Positions 1 to 12,350 of a stretch of 64,000 nucleotides of DNA are shown piece by piece (positions within the stretch are counted from its first letter, which is position 1; each line of letters starts with the position of its first letter). The stretch spans positions 9,760,936 to 9,824,935 of the forward strand of contig JANCRA010000025.1 in assembly GCA_024362935.1 (NCBI GenBank), written 5' to 3'. The position numbers were made by a program, and so were the translations under genes. The stretch is from Setophaga petechia (taxonomy: Eukaryota > Chordata > Aves > Passeriformes > Parulidae). The notes beneath the pieces were generated by a model. The model was not told where the DNA came from. It made no database searches and saw only the letters and a program-made list of their open reading frames with translations.

Positions 1-401
1 TCCAAAGGCTGGGAAGCGCCCCAGAGTCTCCCAAGTGTCCGTGAAGATGCTGTACTTCAGGAAGAGACGCTGCTCCAAGCTGGAAGACAGAGTAATATTC
101 CTACTCAAGATATAGACTCCATCGTTGTGGAGCGTGCAAGTCAAGTTAAGGCCGGATTTGGACGAGTTCTCGTTGAGGTAGAGCCACTCTTTGGTGGCGA
201 TGTTGTAGGACTGCACGGTCAGCACGTCCTCGTTGGGGCTGGACCTGTGGCCGGGCCCGGGCTCCAGGATGCAGCCCCCCACCAGGTAGATGGTCTCCTC
301 CACAGACAGCATCTGCTGCTTGCGCACGTGCACGTCGCACAGCTCCAAGTTGGTCCAGGAATCAGAAGTGGGACAGTACTGCAGGATGCTCATGTTCCTG
401 C
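1..401 (-). CDS. KLHL42: KLHL42 coding exon 3, partial (C-terminal kelch repeats)
   Basis: The exon starts after the acceptor TTCCAG and reads GRNMSILQYCP, then a kelch blade with IYLVGGC. The frame stays open to base 1 and ends RFPAFG. In human KLHL42 about 16 further residues and the stop follow, so the stop codon and 3' UTR are outside the window. An alternative acceptor 4 bases downstream (GGCAG) would break the frame. Confidence 0.95.
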
Positions 402-3400
402 CTGGAACACAGAGGAGACATTCTCAAATCAGTAATTCTGTCACAAGGCACTTGTGGGGGAGCATTTTTCTTTCCTACAAAGCGTCCCAGCCTTTCCTGC
501 AGATTGCTCACACACTTGCAGGGCAAGCCAGGGGAGAAATGGTGATCACTGACAAGTGCAGCTCTTTGCCCTTGACAAGAAACTTTGAACGTTCTGTTCC
601 TTGGCATGGGGAAAAAAATGATGCTACTTCTGGCACATTACATGATGTAAATTGTCTGAGCCCACAGATTTTAGCAGAATCTAATCCGTACCTTTCAGCT
701 TATGCTTTTAATTTTGTCTCTGATTGATACAGAAGTATTTTTTTACAAAGAGGGAAATGGAGCAATATTCTCATCTCCAGAAGTGGTCACAGATGAATCT
801 AACTATCATGAAGAGAGTACACTTCATTAATGGCTGCCAAGTGATGATTTATCATCCAAGCTTAACTCTGATACAACATATTTCAGTCCATGTTTCAGTT
901 ACATTTTCATGTTTCATTACTTTTAACGTTTCATCACTTCGCATTTCAGTTCCAAAGTATTATGGAATAAAATTTGTAAAGCTGGTTACATTTCAGCAAG
1001 TGGTCTGGATGACCTAAGGGTGCTTTATAAAGAGAGAAACACACATTGTCAAAATCATCTAAGAATCAGGAAATCTGTGCTCTGCCATCAGGCAGAGGCT
1101 CAGAAAGAAGCTGAAATCATCTCCATAATTCACAACTCAACGTGTGCATGTTTTGCAATAGTGTTATTCCACAAAACTGTTACAATGCCACCCTGATTTA
1201 TGGTGCAGTGAAGACCCTGGCTGTGCCCAAGGCTTCACTAAATTATCACAGAATGCACACGACTCAATAAATTCAGTCTCTCTCCAGTCTCTGGAGACCT
1301 GAGCTCAAATCCAAGCTCAAGTGACAAGCAGGAACAGGTTTGCAGACTCTAGACAGGTCTTTTATTAAATCTCCTCCGTGGTACCAGTCTGCCCTGCATG
1401 ATGACTTCCAGATGAGCTCCCAGGGGGAAGAGCAGACAGGGACACACTGACAGGTTCTGTGAGGGCACAGGTATAAATAGCCAGAAATATAACTGGACTG
1501 TCATGAATGAAGTGCATCAGTGGCATGATCAGGAAGGTGCTGCTCCATCCAGCATTTGCACCCTGATTATTTTCATGGCAGTCCTCTGTGGAACTACAGC
1601 TCTACATATAGATGACCTTTGTCTACAAGCAACCTATCATTCTCTGACTCATTAAGGGGAGGAGAAGTCCCAATTAAGTTTTATGACTATCTATAGCAGT
1701 AAACTTCCCCTGGAAAATGTGCTATTTGAGAGGAGGTGTATGAAATAGAAGTCCATTGCAACATGGCCCTCACATGCTCAGTCCACAGCCTGGGTCTTTT
1801 ATATCCACTGAAACAACAAAAAAACCCCAAAACTCACAATACACAATATGAACACTACAGTGCCTGACATGGAATTTCTATTAGGATCTAAGTTCAGAAG
1901 ACAGCTGCAAACTCAAGAGAAGGACTTTATTCAAGAAGTGTCATTTTAAATTACAGTGGGAAATTCCAGATCCTGCCATCTTTTGGAAAGTGCAGTCTCA
2001 GGAGAAAGCTCTACACAAATTTAAAAAACAGCCCACAGAATCTACCAAAACTGAGGTATATACAGAAATACAAAAAATTACTAAAAACAACATAATAAAA
2101 AAAAATAATTGCTGCATGTGTTTTATGTAGTAAAGGTACCAAACCAGCATATAAACCTTAGTGTTTTTCATATCTTTAGGTCTTAACACTTTCTGACATC
2201 AGCATACTTCAGAAGGAAAATCATCACTGGCAATTCTGGTGTCTAAGTCTGCTACCAAGATGTCACAGAAAAACTGATTCTAGACCCTTGTTCAGGAAAT
2301 TATTTATAGCAAGCACAGGTGTTTGTTGTCCTGGATGATCCTGGATTTATACAGAAGCCTAAGTGTGCTAGTTATCCACTGCTCGAAACTTCCTATTGTT
2401 TTATTGTTTGATTTCCATTGAAAAAGGCTTTTAGGAAAAGCCCTGGGAAAGGACAGGGGTTTGGAGGGCAACAGCAATCCCCTGGAGTGTGGAGGAAGCC
2501 AGAGGTAACTCACAACTCTCCTTCAGCTGAACCCACAGGCAGCAAGTACCGAGTCAGGAGCCTGACACAGGGTAGCAATCCTGACTGCACATGCAAAGAA
2601 TGGGATCTGCATCAGCAATGTGCTGATCTTCCTCTTCATGACACCAGGACTAGGCAGCCTGATGAAAACACAGCACAAGTATCAGAAAAGGAACCTTAAG
2701 GGGTGGCAGTGTGTCCTTTATAATCTTTAAAATGATTCAGAGGCTCAAATATGCTCAGACACTAAAAGCTTGTTCTACCATCAGTTTAGTTTTGATTGCA
2801 GTACTGTCTGTAAAAGCTGATCTGTCTTCTAATTTCATTCTTTGCTTGGAAAGAAAGCCTTAAAACTGCTGTGGTCAACTTAAAACTGAAGTGGGCAAAG
2901 GCCAAATTCAAACTTACAAAATCCTGGTAAATACTGAACATTTGACATGTTAAAAAAATTAACTTCCAAAGCTCTGAGAAAATGTCTTCCTCCCAAAAAA
3001 TGGCACTATGTACTAAAGTAATGAACAAATGGAAGCTTTTTTTTAACTGAACTTGTTTGCCCACTTGATAAAAGAAAAGTAATTGTCAGAAGAGAATGAA
3101 ATTTGAAATCCTCCCCTCTGTACAGTGTCTACAGAAAATTTGGTATAGAAATTAAGTAAGCTGAAAGTTACTGAAAGTAACTTATGAAAGTGTTGGTTCT
3201 TGCTTCTGCTTTTGATTGTTCATTCCCATTATTAAGGTATAACTTGAATTTGCCTGTGAAACAATGAAATACTGTAGTGAAAAGACCATCACATCTATTA
3301 ATACATGAGAAATACTAAGGCAGAAGATATTTTCTATGAATTTTTCCTTCTGACAGTCTAAACCAGGTATTTAAAAAGCAAGCAAAGTATATCTGTTGAG

Positions 3401-6400
3401 ACTTCTATCTACTGCGTGATCAAAATCTAAGAAAAGGGGTATTGGGCTAAGCTGGGTGCTGAAGTACCCATCAAGTAACAGTGCCCCTGGTCCACACGTG
3501 CTCTGAAAAAAAAACCCCCATCTGATTCTTTACTGACAGGACTATTGTTTTGTTTTATTTCATCAACAGTTTTCTACCAGCAATTTACTTCTTTGTGTTT
3601 TAATCAGCATGACACAGCCTTCTACACGAGTTCAAAAGCCTTCATGAAGAACAGGAGAAAATTATCTGGGCCTTGGAAACAAGTAGATAAAAAGCAACAA
3701 GAACTAACAGCAAACTTGTTACCTCGTGCAGTGTATCCTCCAATAACGTAGATCTTGCCCTTGCATTCACAAGCTGAGAATTCTGCAAGAGGGTTTGGCA
3801 TGGACGCCACAAAATTCCACCAGTCATTCTCCGGGTTGTAGCACTCCACGTTGGAAAGGGACTGGCCACCGATGGCATAGAGCTTTCCACTGACAGCCAG
3901 CAGCTTGAAGTTGGACCTGGAAGAACAGATTGCAGCACTGAAATGAGGTGCATCCATGTGCAGAAATACAGAGGAAAGTTCTTCCTATCCAGGCTCTGAC
4001 AGACTCATCACCACTCACAGTTTGCAGCAGTGCTTGAGGGATCTGCAGCATCTGAACTCTCCCTGCCAGGCCAAGATGCTGTAACTACACTGCAGTTATT
4101 CAGGACAGTAACCAGTGACAGTTCGAATGGTATTGATGATGCTGCTGAGACTGAAGAATATTTTATTTTGTATTTCCATCAGTGCCAGTTCAGCTCTAGA
4201 TGCTCAGTTAACCATTGCACTCAGCAGACAGGCCATTTTTATCAGGCTTTTAACAATGTGCCATTGGTAGAGAAAAGTGCATTACATGGACACACAGAGA
4301 AAGATATAATTTTAGTTAAAACAGCAGAAATTTCAAACAAGGCTTGATGAATGCATACTTGTTTTAGCTGTATTATGAAAGCTCTTTAATAACCCTAATA
4401 AAAAATAATTTAAAGTGGAACACATTGAATCCTGTTCAGCAAAAGAAAGAAGAGAGAATCCTCTGTAGCCTATCCAGCATTAAACTACTAGATACATCCT
4501 CTGAAGCAAGATCTATCTGTAAATTATGTTCTACCCACAGCTGAACAAAAATGACATTGCACCCCATGAGCAATGCCCTCCAAACGGGTTATTTATTTCT
4601 TAGTCTGTTCCACTCTGCTCTCAAAATTCACACATGGCAAAGGGAAACTTCCTGATTCTGAAGCATGAGAAGTCTCCTATCTCACACCCTGAAGGTAACA
4701 CAGACAGAAACAAATGGTCCATGGGTGTTAGAGGTGCAGATCTGGAGGAAGAACCTGGAGGATGTGAAGACAGAACTCTTGTATGCTGCTCTTCCTTCCA
4801 GCTAGGGAAGCTGGTCTAACAAAGGATGAGCTTTTCTCTCCCCAAGAACAGTCTCATTGCCTAGAAAGGTTGTTCCTTCTCTTCTGCTGAGCCAACTGAG
4901 ATGTTACCATTGCTATCCCAATTAACTGGATGTGTGGCAGTCCCTGGAGTGCACCAGCTCAGCACAAAGCCAAACAGGGAACTGTGTTATGTCTGTAAAA
5001 CTGAAATGGTGTTTCAGACCTGCACTGGCCTGCTGGCAGCAAAGGGAGTACCACCCTGCAGGAATCCAACATTCAAAACTTACTGCTAAGTACTTTTGCA
5101 GGGTTTTGTCTGGATAAAATGAACTCTGCCTAGCTGCAGACTGCCCTGCAACTTCTTTTATTAAATCTATTTGGAAAAAGGATTTGTTTCCAGATGGAAT
5201 CACTTTGTTCTTGTCAGCTTGATACAGCCTTGGAAACTAAAATGCTCCTTTGAGGAAATTAATTGCTTTTTATTCTTATTTTTTCCCCTGACATCTACGA
5301 TTAGGTCAGTCTGTTCATATTCCCTCGATAGCAATTATGCTTTCCATTTCAGAGAATCCATAATAACATGGCAATCAAAAGCAGGTATGAAATGAGGATA
5401 ACTACTTGCAAAACATTATGATTTTGAAAGCAATACACCTATTGCAAAAGTTAGGACAGAGAAAAAATTTCCACAAATTAACAAAGGGGCAAAACCACTC
5501 GGAAAGTTATCTATTGAAACACAAACAGCACAACTTTCAGCTTCAAATATTTTAAAAGGAGGCCGCAAACCTTTGTGTCAGTCATTTAACCACTTCCAAA
5601 CACTCATTAAAATGGATGACATTTAGTGGAGGTATCTCAGATTTATGGAATTCACTAACAATAAGGTTCATTTTACTCAAAAGTAGCTGCAAGTATCCAT
5701 CAGCACACTTCATATGAAAGTTTGGACAATGGTTCAATATGAAAAACTCCTGCCATTCACCTTTCCATGCCAGTAACAGCAGGTGTCTCTATGGAGAGTG
5801 CACATTAGGAAATATTTAGTGCATTTTTAGTCTCTTTTCATGTGTTGGAGCAGCTGGAAACAAGGAAAGCAAACACTGAGCAGGCAGCCAGCTCTCCACA
5901 ACCAACAACTGTTCCATGGACCACAGCCTGGAAACAGCAGGGCCAAATCCGTCAGATTCCACCATGACAGAGCTCCACTCACACCTGTGACTTGTCCAAA
6001 CCTGAGGGACCAGGATGTACTTTCCAAAAACCAGGCCTAGGGGGTCCCTTCTTGCTGGGACAAACTGAGATATGAGCTGTCTTCTGCTGCCCCCTCTGAA
6101 CAGGAGCCCAGGAACAGCAGTGAGAGGGAGTTGTGGGGTTTCACCACTGCTCAAATTTGTTCTTCACTCAACAAAGTGCAAAGTGCTGCGTGCACAAAGG
6201 AAGGAAAATATAACAATGAATACAAAAGAGCTGGAGCAGAGAGGCTTTCTGCATGCAAGACAACATTCCACAGCTTCCCAAAACCCCCCATGGCTCTGCA
6301 TTGTGCTAGGGGTATCTGCACGGGCCCATGGGGCAGCGGCTACCAAGGACACACATGACACACATGGTTTTTGTTCACTGACAATCTCACTTAGGGCACA

Positions 6401-9400
6401 ACAAAAAAGAGTTAGCCCAGATACTGGGGAGGACTTTCTGATCAGAGAGGTGGCTAAACATGGGAACAAGCGGCCTGGGAGGAAGATTCCAGTGTAGGAT
6501 GGAATCTACACTGCTGGAAGATTTCAAGAGCAAGTTAAATATGTGTTTATTTGCAAGGTAGCCTAGTCTGCTGCAGAACACGAGCCTTGGAGTAACCTGC
6601 ATTGTTTCTCACAGCCAAATGATGAATTTAACCTTGAAATTTCTCAAAAATCAGGTGAACTGTTGATTCTAGAGTTAAAGCACAACATAGACAAGGAACC
6701 ATGAAAACACAGTTATGGAGCAATTCCGAAGCGTTTTACATATTTTCAATGACTTCACTTTTCTCCCTTTTTTATATTAAGAGAATTTGCAGAGTACACT
6801 GCATTGAACATTTAGCTTTAGAAGCATGTGATACATTTGTGGTAAGTAAGGTATATAAATATAAATATATTTATATATTTATATAAATATAAATAAAAAC
6901 AGTAAAAAATGAGGAAGGAGAAGGTCTCCTGAACAAGCAGAATTCCCCAGAAGCATCATCTCCTATATTCCTGTAAGAATCCTCAGAGTGGCAGCAGTTC
7001 AGGTACAGATTGCTCACAAAAATCATGTTCCATGTGCATAATTCCAGTCTGGACTTACATAGGTCTTACAGGCCTGGAAGATTTACCTGCCATGAGTAGG
7101 AAGGTTCTGAAGGAAAACAGAAGGGGAATATACACCTATAACTGGCACATGCAGTAGAAATCCTATGAGTATATTATTTTTAAAAAGTAAATTTCACCAG
7201 AGAGTGTTCACTTAAAAAAAAGGAAAATGTTTGGAAAGGTATTCGAGGACATCACTGCAACAGTCCCCAATTCACTTGGTTACCTCCTTGACTCCAAAGA
7301 CCACAAGTGATCTTGGGCAACACTAACATGGAGCTGGCTTCTATTGAAAGGTTCAGGTCAATCTCTCTCTTGAGAATTCCATGTACAGAAACATGTCTAG
7401 AATGAAAAGGTCTAAAAACCTGATCTGCTGTGGACTATTTGTGATCAGCACTGGATTTAGCACTCAGACGATGAGAAATTCCATGCTCAGCCACAGGCTT
7501 CCTTGGTGAGCCTGAGAACATTATTTTAGCTCCCTTGAGTATGCATAAATTGGGCATAACATTCTCTAAAGCTCCTGGGGGATATCACAAGAACATTATA
7601 CAGGACTTGCCTAATGTGAAAAAGTTTAAAACTAAAGTAATAAGAGCTGTGCACCTAAAAAGAAAGCCAACAGTGAAGACCCAAACCAGAATGGCTGCTA
7701 AACATTCAGGTGGCTTTTGTCTTCTACTTAGAAGTAATTTAGGAGTGTTTCATCTAAGCATGAGGAGATTACAACAATGGAAATAATTCATGATAGAAAC
7801 ACCATAGAACTTGAAAGGTTTGTTTAGGGCAGAAAGCTCTTACATGAAGAGCAGAGCAGCAAAATTATAATCATAACTCCTCAGCATTCCTTCGAGGCCA
7901 ACACATGCAGTCACTCATGCAGGACAAATCCAGATCCTCTGCTGTCTGAAATCAAACCAACTTCAATGGAAACTAGAGCCCTCCCTGAAGGTATGTCGAA
8001 TTTCATCCATGGGATGTAATTGTATCAGCTGACATAAATTCATTTGCCAGACAGTCACATGGCTGTAATTCCTAAGCAGAAGGCTGGGCAACCACCCTGC
8101 TTATTTTACTACATCATAACAAACTAAAAATACAATGCCAAGAGAACTGCAGCTCCAATTGCAGCACAGATGTGTGGCAGACAGGCATCAGCACTGGACA
8201 TGCAGCATGCAAACCCCTCTTGTTAAAAACGATGCTGCTCCTGGCTCCTAGGGCACAGGCCATCCCTCCCTGCCACAAAGCACCCAGCAGGTCATCAGGG
8301 AGCTGACAAGTTATGTCAGATAGAACAAGTAATAATTAACAGACCTGAGACTCTGTGAAGTTGGTGAAATCAGAAATGTGTTTTGTGAAGGGGTCAGCTG
8401 AGTTTCCATGAAAAAAAGTTCCCTGGTTACTCAGGGAACAACACCCTCACTGCTACTTTGCAGGTGTAATTCTGGGTATTTTTTGGAATGCAATAACTAC
8501 CATGAAATTTAAGAATAAAGATTATTCCAAAAATATCCATTTGCCTGCTGTCTTTGTACAGTAAATGGCCAGTGTGAAAGTCTAGTCTAAGGAACACCTT
8601 GCTGTCACCTGTGATGGGTTGGAAGATTAAATTGATGTGGCCATTGAAAACAGTAACAGGACAAAATATCCACGTGCTCATTTCAAGTATAATGATGATA
8701 CATCCCAGCAACAAAAAAAAAAAAATAAAAAAGGTAAAGTGTGGAGGAAAAAAGGCTGATCTAGAGTTTGAATACACAAACTGTAAGGTGCAAAAAGGGG
8801 CCTTGAAAAAGTAATTTTTAAAAACCCACGTGGCAGAGTCAACATACATAGTAACACCTCTCTTGCTACAGACATCATAGAAACAGAACCTCGTGATTTG
8901 ATCAATGTGGCACTTCTGTGATCAAGTTAATTTCCATCGGAGACACTGTGTGGGCTGACCCCACCCTGCCTTTCTAGTGAGGCCAAGTGCTCCCAACCCC
9001 ATTCACACAGGTCCTGCTGTCGAATGAAGATAGCTAAAACATCTCTGCTCCTCAGGCACCTCAGGGAACTCTGCTACTTTAAGATTAAAGTTCTGTAAGA
9101 AAAGGTGTTTGTAGTGCTTAAAAGCCTAACATTCGTTTTACAGATGAAACTTTTCCCAGAGCCGTTCCAAGCAGTCAGAAACCCTGAGAAAAATGGTTTC
9201 TGATCAGTTGTGATGACTGATTAGGGAGATGATTATTTTAGAAAAATTCTCACAGAAGTGGGGGAAAAAAAGATGACATCGCTAAGACTTAATTTGATGT
9301 CTAATCCCTGTTTTGAGAGGGTTTAGGTGGCAAAATCTAAATAGAGCCAGGAATCAAGACTGCAGTTTAGGTACCCAGATACAAAGCATTTAAGCCAACA

Positions 9401-11703
9401 GCTTGGGTCTCTGTGCATGCTCTTTCAATTCACCGGATAGAGAAGAGGATTTCCGTTCTACAGGGAATTTTGGCCTCCTTACTTTTTCAGAGAGAAAAGA
9501 TAAAATTTAAAACACTTTTACTAAAATGGAAACAAAGAGGAAGTTCATGTTGGAAACAAAGCCAGTTTGTTCCAGTGAAATGAAAGCCTTTGTTTTTGTA
9601 ACTCCAAAGTGTGGTTAAGGTAGAGGAGCCACAACCTTGGCCAGGAAGAAGGCCTCTGTTTTTGGGCCCTCCTCAAGGCTAGGTCTCTATTACTCTTTCA
9701 AGTATAAATTATACAAGTGTTTCTGAATGCAAACTAAAACATCAATGCGTAATAAACGGTTCAAAAGGATGAAGGTAAAAAAGAAAAACTGTCAAAATGA
9801 CGAATGATTCCTAGATCCAAACATTCCCATCAAGTGAGAAATTTCTCGCCATCTTCCTGACGTTTTCCTGGTATTTCCCTGAAGTGCAGGCCTACAAAAC
9901 ATTCAGATTTTTATGAAAGTACAAACCACTAGACAACTGCTGTAATTAAATTGTTTCAGCCATCTCCAGCCCTGCTACAGCCTGTACATCCCTCGCTAAG
10001 AGTAGGAAAACTTGTCACATGCTTATGTGAAAAGTGCATATTATATGGCTCTACACAGACATTTACCATACATATTTTGATGCATTGATTAGTAGTGCTG
10101 TATTAACATTTTAATAATATGATAAATGTAGTCTTGTAATTAAAAGGTAACTTTTGTAGTTAAAGTAAGAAGTACATTAGTGGGATTTTTTTTTAAGAAA
10201 GGAATGAGGCATTTGCACCAGATAGCAGCCACAGGACACCTAAATCTTTCAGAGAAAAATAATTATTGCCCTCTTATCAGAAGAAACAAACTTCTTCCCA
10301 CCTCGAAGGCGCTGCTAGAATTAGAAGGAAGAAGCTGATGATGACCAGACAGAACCCTATATTTGAATGGAATTTAAGTATCATGTATGTAGTGTATGAA
10401 TATGCAACAGAGTGTTGTTTTTAAGGGTTAATCCTTTGTTAACGGGTTTCCTTTTTCGGGCTTGTGCTGCCCAGAAAAAGGTACCCAGACGTCCGTAACT
10501 CTTTGTCTCTATTGTCTCATATTGTCCTAATTCAATTTGTCCAAATTATTATTACTCTAATTGTATTACTATTTTTATAACCATTTTATTACTATTAAAC
10601 TTTTAAAACTTTAAAAACAAGCAATTGGCGTTTTTCACACTTATCCGGAGTTACAACACACCAAATAGAAAGCGGGAAAGGAGTTTTCTCATTGGGTTTG
10701 TTTGGTGGTTCAGAGCACAAACAGGTCTGCCACTGCCATGTGAGTGAACAGGATCTACCTCAACACGAGGTAGGAACACCCCAGGGAGCAGAGGTTACCT
10801 CTTCTGGTTCATCGAGGCCAGCTGGCTCCACTCGTTCAGGCACGGGTTGTAGCAGTGCGCGGCCGAGATCTCCTGGCTGGTGATGCGGTACCCGCCGACG
10901 ATGAACAGGTAATTGTCCAGCGTGGCCGAGCCGTAGCCGCGGACGCTCACCAGGTCGGCGGGCAGGTTGTTGGCCAGCGGCAGCCACCGCTGCGCCTCCT
11001 CGTCGTAGCGGAGCATGGCCCAGGGCGCGTCCCCCGCCGGGTGACAGCCGGCGGGCAGCCCCGGCGGGCAGGCGCCCATGAAGTCCCCGAGCAGCACCAG
11101 GGTGGCCGTGCCCCTCATGCGCCGCTCCCGCAGCTGCTGCTGCAGCGCCGGGGGCAGCAGGAGGTGCGGGCGGGCGTCGGGCCTGCGCAGCACCTGGTGG
11201 TAGTGGGCGGCCATGAAGTCCAGGCAGGCGTCGTGCAGGTCCTGCAGGCCGTACACCTGCGCCAGGCGGTGCAGCTCGAAGCAGTTGCCGAGGCGCACCT
11301 GCGACAGCAGCAGCCGCAGCAGGGGCGTGACCTGCAGGTAGGACGCGGCCTCCACCAGCTCCTCCAGCAGCGGCGGCTCCTCCTCGCCGCCCTCCTCCTG
11401 CTCCAGCCTGGCCAGGCAGGACGTGTTGATGAAGTCCAGCACCAGCTCCAGCCCCAGGGCGCTCAGCCCCCCGCGCAGCAGCTGCTCCTCCTGGCCCTGC
11501 CCTGCCTCCCGCATGCCCGAGCGGTAGAGCGCTCGGAAATAGTCGCTCTGCTCGATCAGCTTCCTCTTGCACACCGGGTAGCACTTGTCCCCCAGCCGGA
11601 TCTGCACCACCTCCTCCCCGGCACCGGCCCCATCCCCTGCTTCCCCTTCCCGCTCCTCTTCCTCCTCCTGCTGCCGCCGCCGCCGCCGCTCCGCCAGGGA
11701 CAT
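1..11703 (-). CDS. KLHL42: Kelch-like protein 42 (BTB-kelch CUL3 adaptor), 3'-truncated by window edge
   Basis: Three coding exons join in frame: 11703-10799, 3916-3723 and 401-1. They give 500 residues; human KLHL42 has 505. About 16 C-terminal codons lie outside the window. The N terminus is an Arg/Glu/Gln-rich low-complexity stretch, then a BTB fold (about residues 32-135), a BACK-like helical part (about 138-200) and kelch blades marked by Gly-Gly doublets in IVGGY, AIGGQ, VIGGY and LVGGC. In the known family this protein is a substrate adaptor of a CUL3 RING ubiquitin ligase and targets the microtubule-severing katanin p60 subunit during mitosis. Splice sites are canonical: donors GTAACC (10798) and GTAACA (3722), acceptors CAG before 3916 and 401, with phases 2 and 1. 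Gene order next to MANSC4 and MRPS35 matches mammals. Function is inferred from family membership. Confidence 0.96.
402..3722 (-). other. KLHL42: KLHL42 intron 2
   Basis: About 3.3 kb of AT-rich intron. The short open frames on either strand lack homology or codon structure that I recognise, and no RNA gene or clear transposon was seen. Confidence 0.8.
3723..3916 (-). CDS. KLHL42: KLHL42 coding exon 2 (kelch repeats)
   Basis: 194 bases between the acceptor TTCTTCCAG and the donor GTAACA. It begins by completing Arg, continues SNFKLLAVSGKLYAIGG and ends GKIYVIGGYTAR plus one base of Gly. It contains two kelch Gly-Gly doublets. Entry phase 2 and exit phase 1 fit both neighbouring exons. Confidence 0.96.
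6850..6897. repeat. AT-rich simple repeat in KLHL42 intron 1
   Basis: Short run of TATAAATA/TATATTTA units, partly self-complementary. No gene signal is associated. Confidence 0.7.
10388..10657 (+). mobile_element. Solo LTR of an avian endogenous retrovirus (approximate ends)
   Basis: The segment begins near TGTAGTGTATGAATATGC and continues through a T-rich U3/R-like part with the poly(A) signal ATTAAA at 10594-10599. It ends in the block ATTGGCGTTTTTCACA and a short tail. I know this layout and 3' end from songbird ERV LTRs. No gag, pol or env open frame flanks it, so it is a solo LTR. The exact ends and target-site duplication could not be fixed by eye. It is antisense to KLHL42 and its right end is about 140 bases from the exon 1 donor. 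Confidence 0.65.
10799..11703 (-). CDS. KLHL42: KLHL42 coding exon 1 (BTB, BACK, first kelch repeats)
   Basis: The exon opens with ATG at 11703 (MSLAERRRRRQQ) and encodes 301 codons plus two bases. It ends AACCAGAAGAG followed by the donor GTAACC. It is strongly GC-rich and lies inside a CpG island. The reading frame runs only four bases past the donor before a stop, which supports the splice site. The last residues before the junction, LASMNQK, match the family at this boundary. Confidence 0.96.
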
Positions 11704-12350
11704 CGCTCACCGCGGGCCCGGCCGCGCCTCAGCCCGGCCGGAGCCGCCGCGCCGGCTCCTCCTCCGCCGGCCGGGCCGGGCCGGGATGGGCGGAGCGGCC
11801 CCGGGATGCCGCTCCGGCCCTGCAAGGAGTGACAAGGGGAAGCGAAAAAAAAAAAACCAAAACCAACAACCAGCCGCACACAGCGCACACAGAGAGGAAA
11901 GAGAAAAAAAGCCCGAAAAAGGCAATGTTTGAGCGCTCCGGCGCTGCCCGCCGGGGGGGCCGTCAGGGCATCCCCCGGGCCCAGGCTGGGTGGGTGTCCG
12001 GGGCACGGTGGAATGGCCGGTGCTGGGCTCCAGGGCACGGCCCCGAGGCGCAGCGATCCCCCCTGGCGCTCCCCTCTCCTGATTTGGGCCGGGATCGCAG
12101 CTGCAGCCGCAGCTCTAACCCCTTGCCATAAATGTACCGCTGCATCCCTGGCCAGGGGCAGCATTCCCCAGGCACTCGCGCAGGGAAAAAGCAGCGGGTG
12201 AGCGGCACAGGCAGCCTGGTGCCATCGCATCCCCGCTCTGCCGCATCCCTTGCCCAGCTGAACCCCCCGGGGCTCCCCCTGCACGGCCAGAGCAGCACAG
12301 GGACCCGGGGATGGCAAGTGCGATACGGGATTCTGCTCTGACCCTCGGCT
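10850..12350 (-). promoter_or_regulatory. KLHL42: CpG island covering KLHL42 exon 1 and promoter
   Basis: Dense CpG dinucleotides run from inside exon 1 to about 0.6 kb upstream of the start codon, with GC boxes (CCGCCC/GGGCGG type) around 11750-12100. The surrounding sequence is AT-rich. This is the expected housekeeping promoter for KLHL42. The transcription start cannot be set from sequence. Many long open frames on both strands here come from GC-rich composition and are not genes. Confidence 0.8.

Larger units (their letters stand above)
3917..10798 (-). other. KLHL42: KLHL42 intron 1
   Basis: About 6.9 kb of AT-rich intron. It holds a solo LTR near its 5' (right) end and an AT-rich simple repeat at about 6850-6895. 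The rest shows no feature I can support. The minus-strand open frame at 8427-8849 is not recognisable as coding. Confidence 0.8.

Noticed and set aside
8427..8849. 140-residue minus-strand frame in KLHL42 intron 1
   Set aside because: It contains a Phe run from a poly(A) tract and otherwise matches nothing I recognise. It lies within an intron of a well-defined gene.
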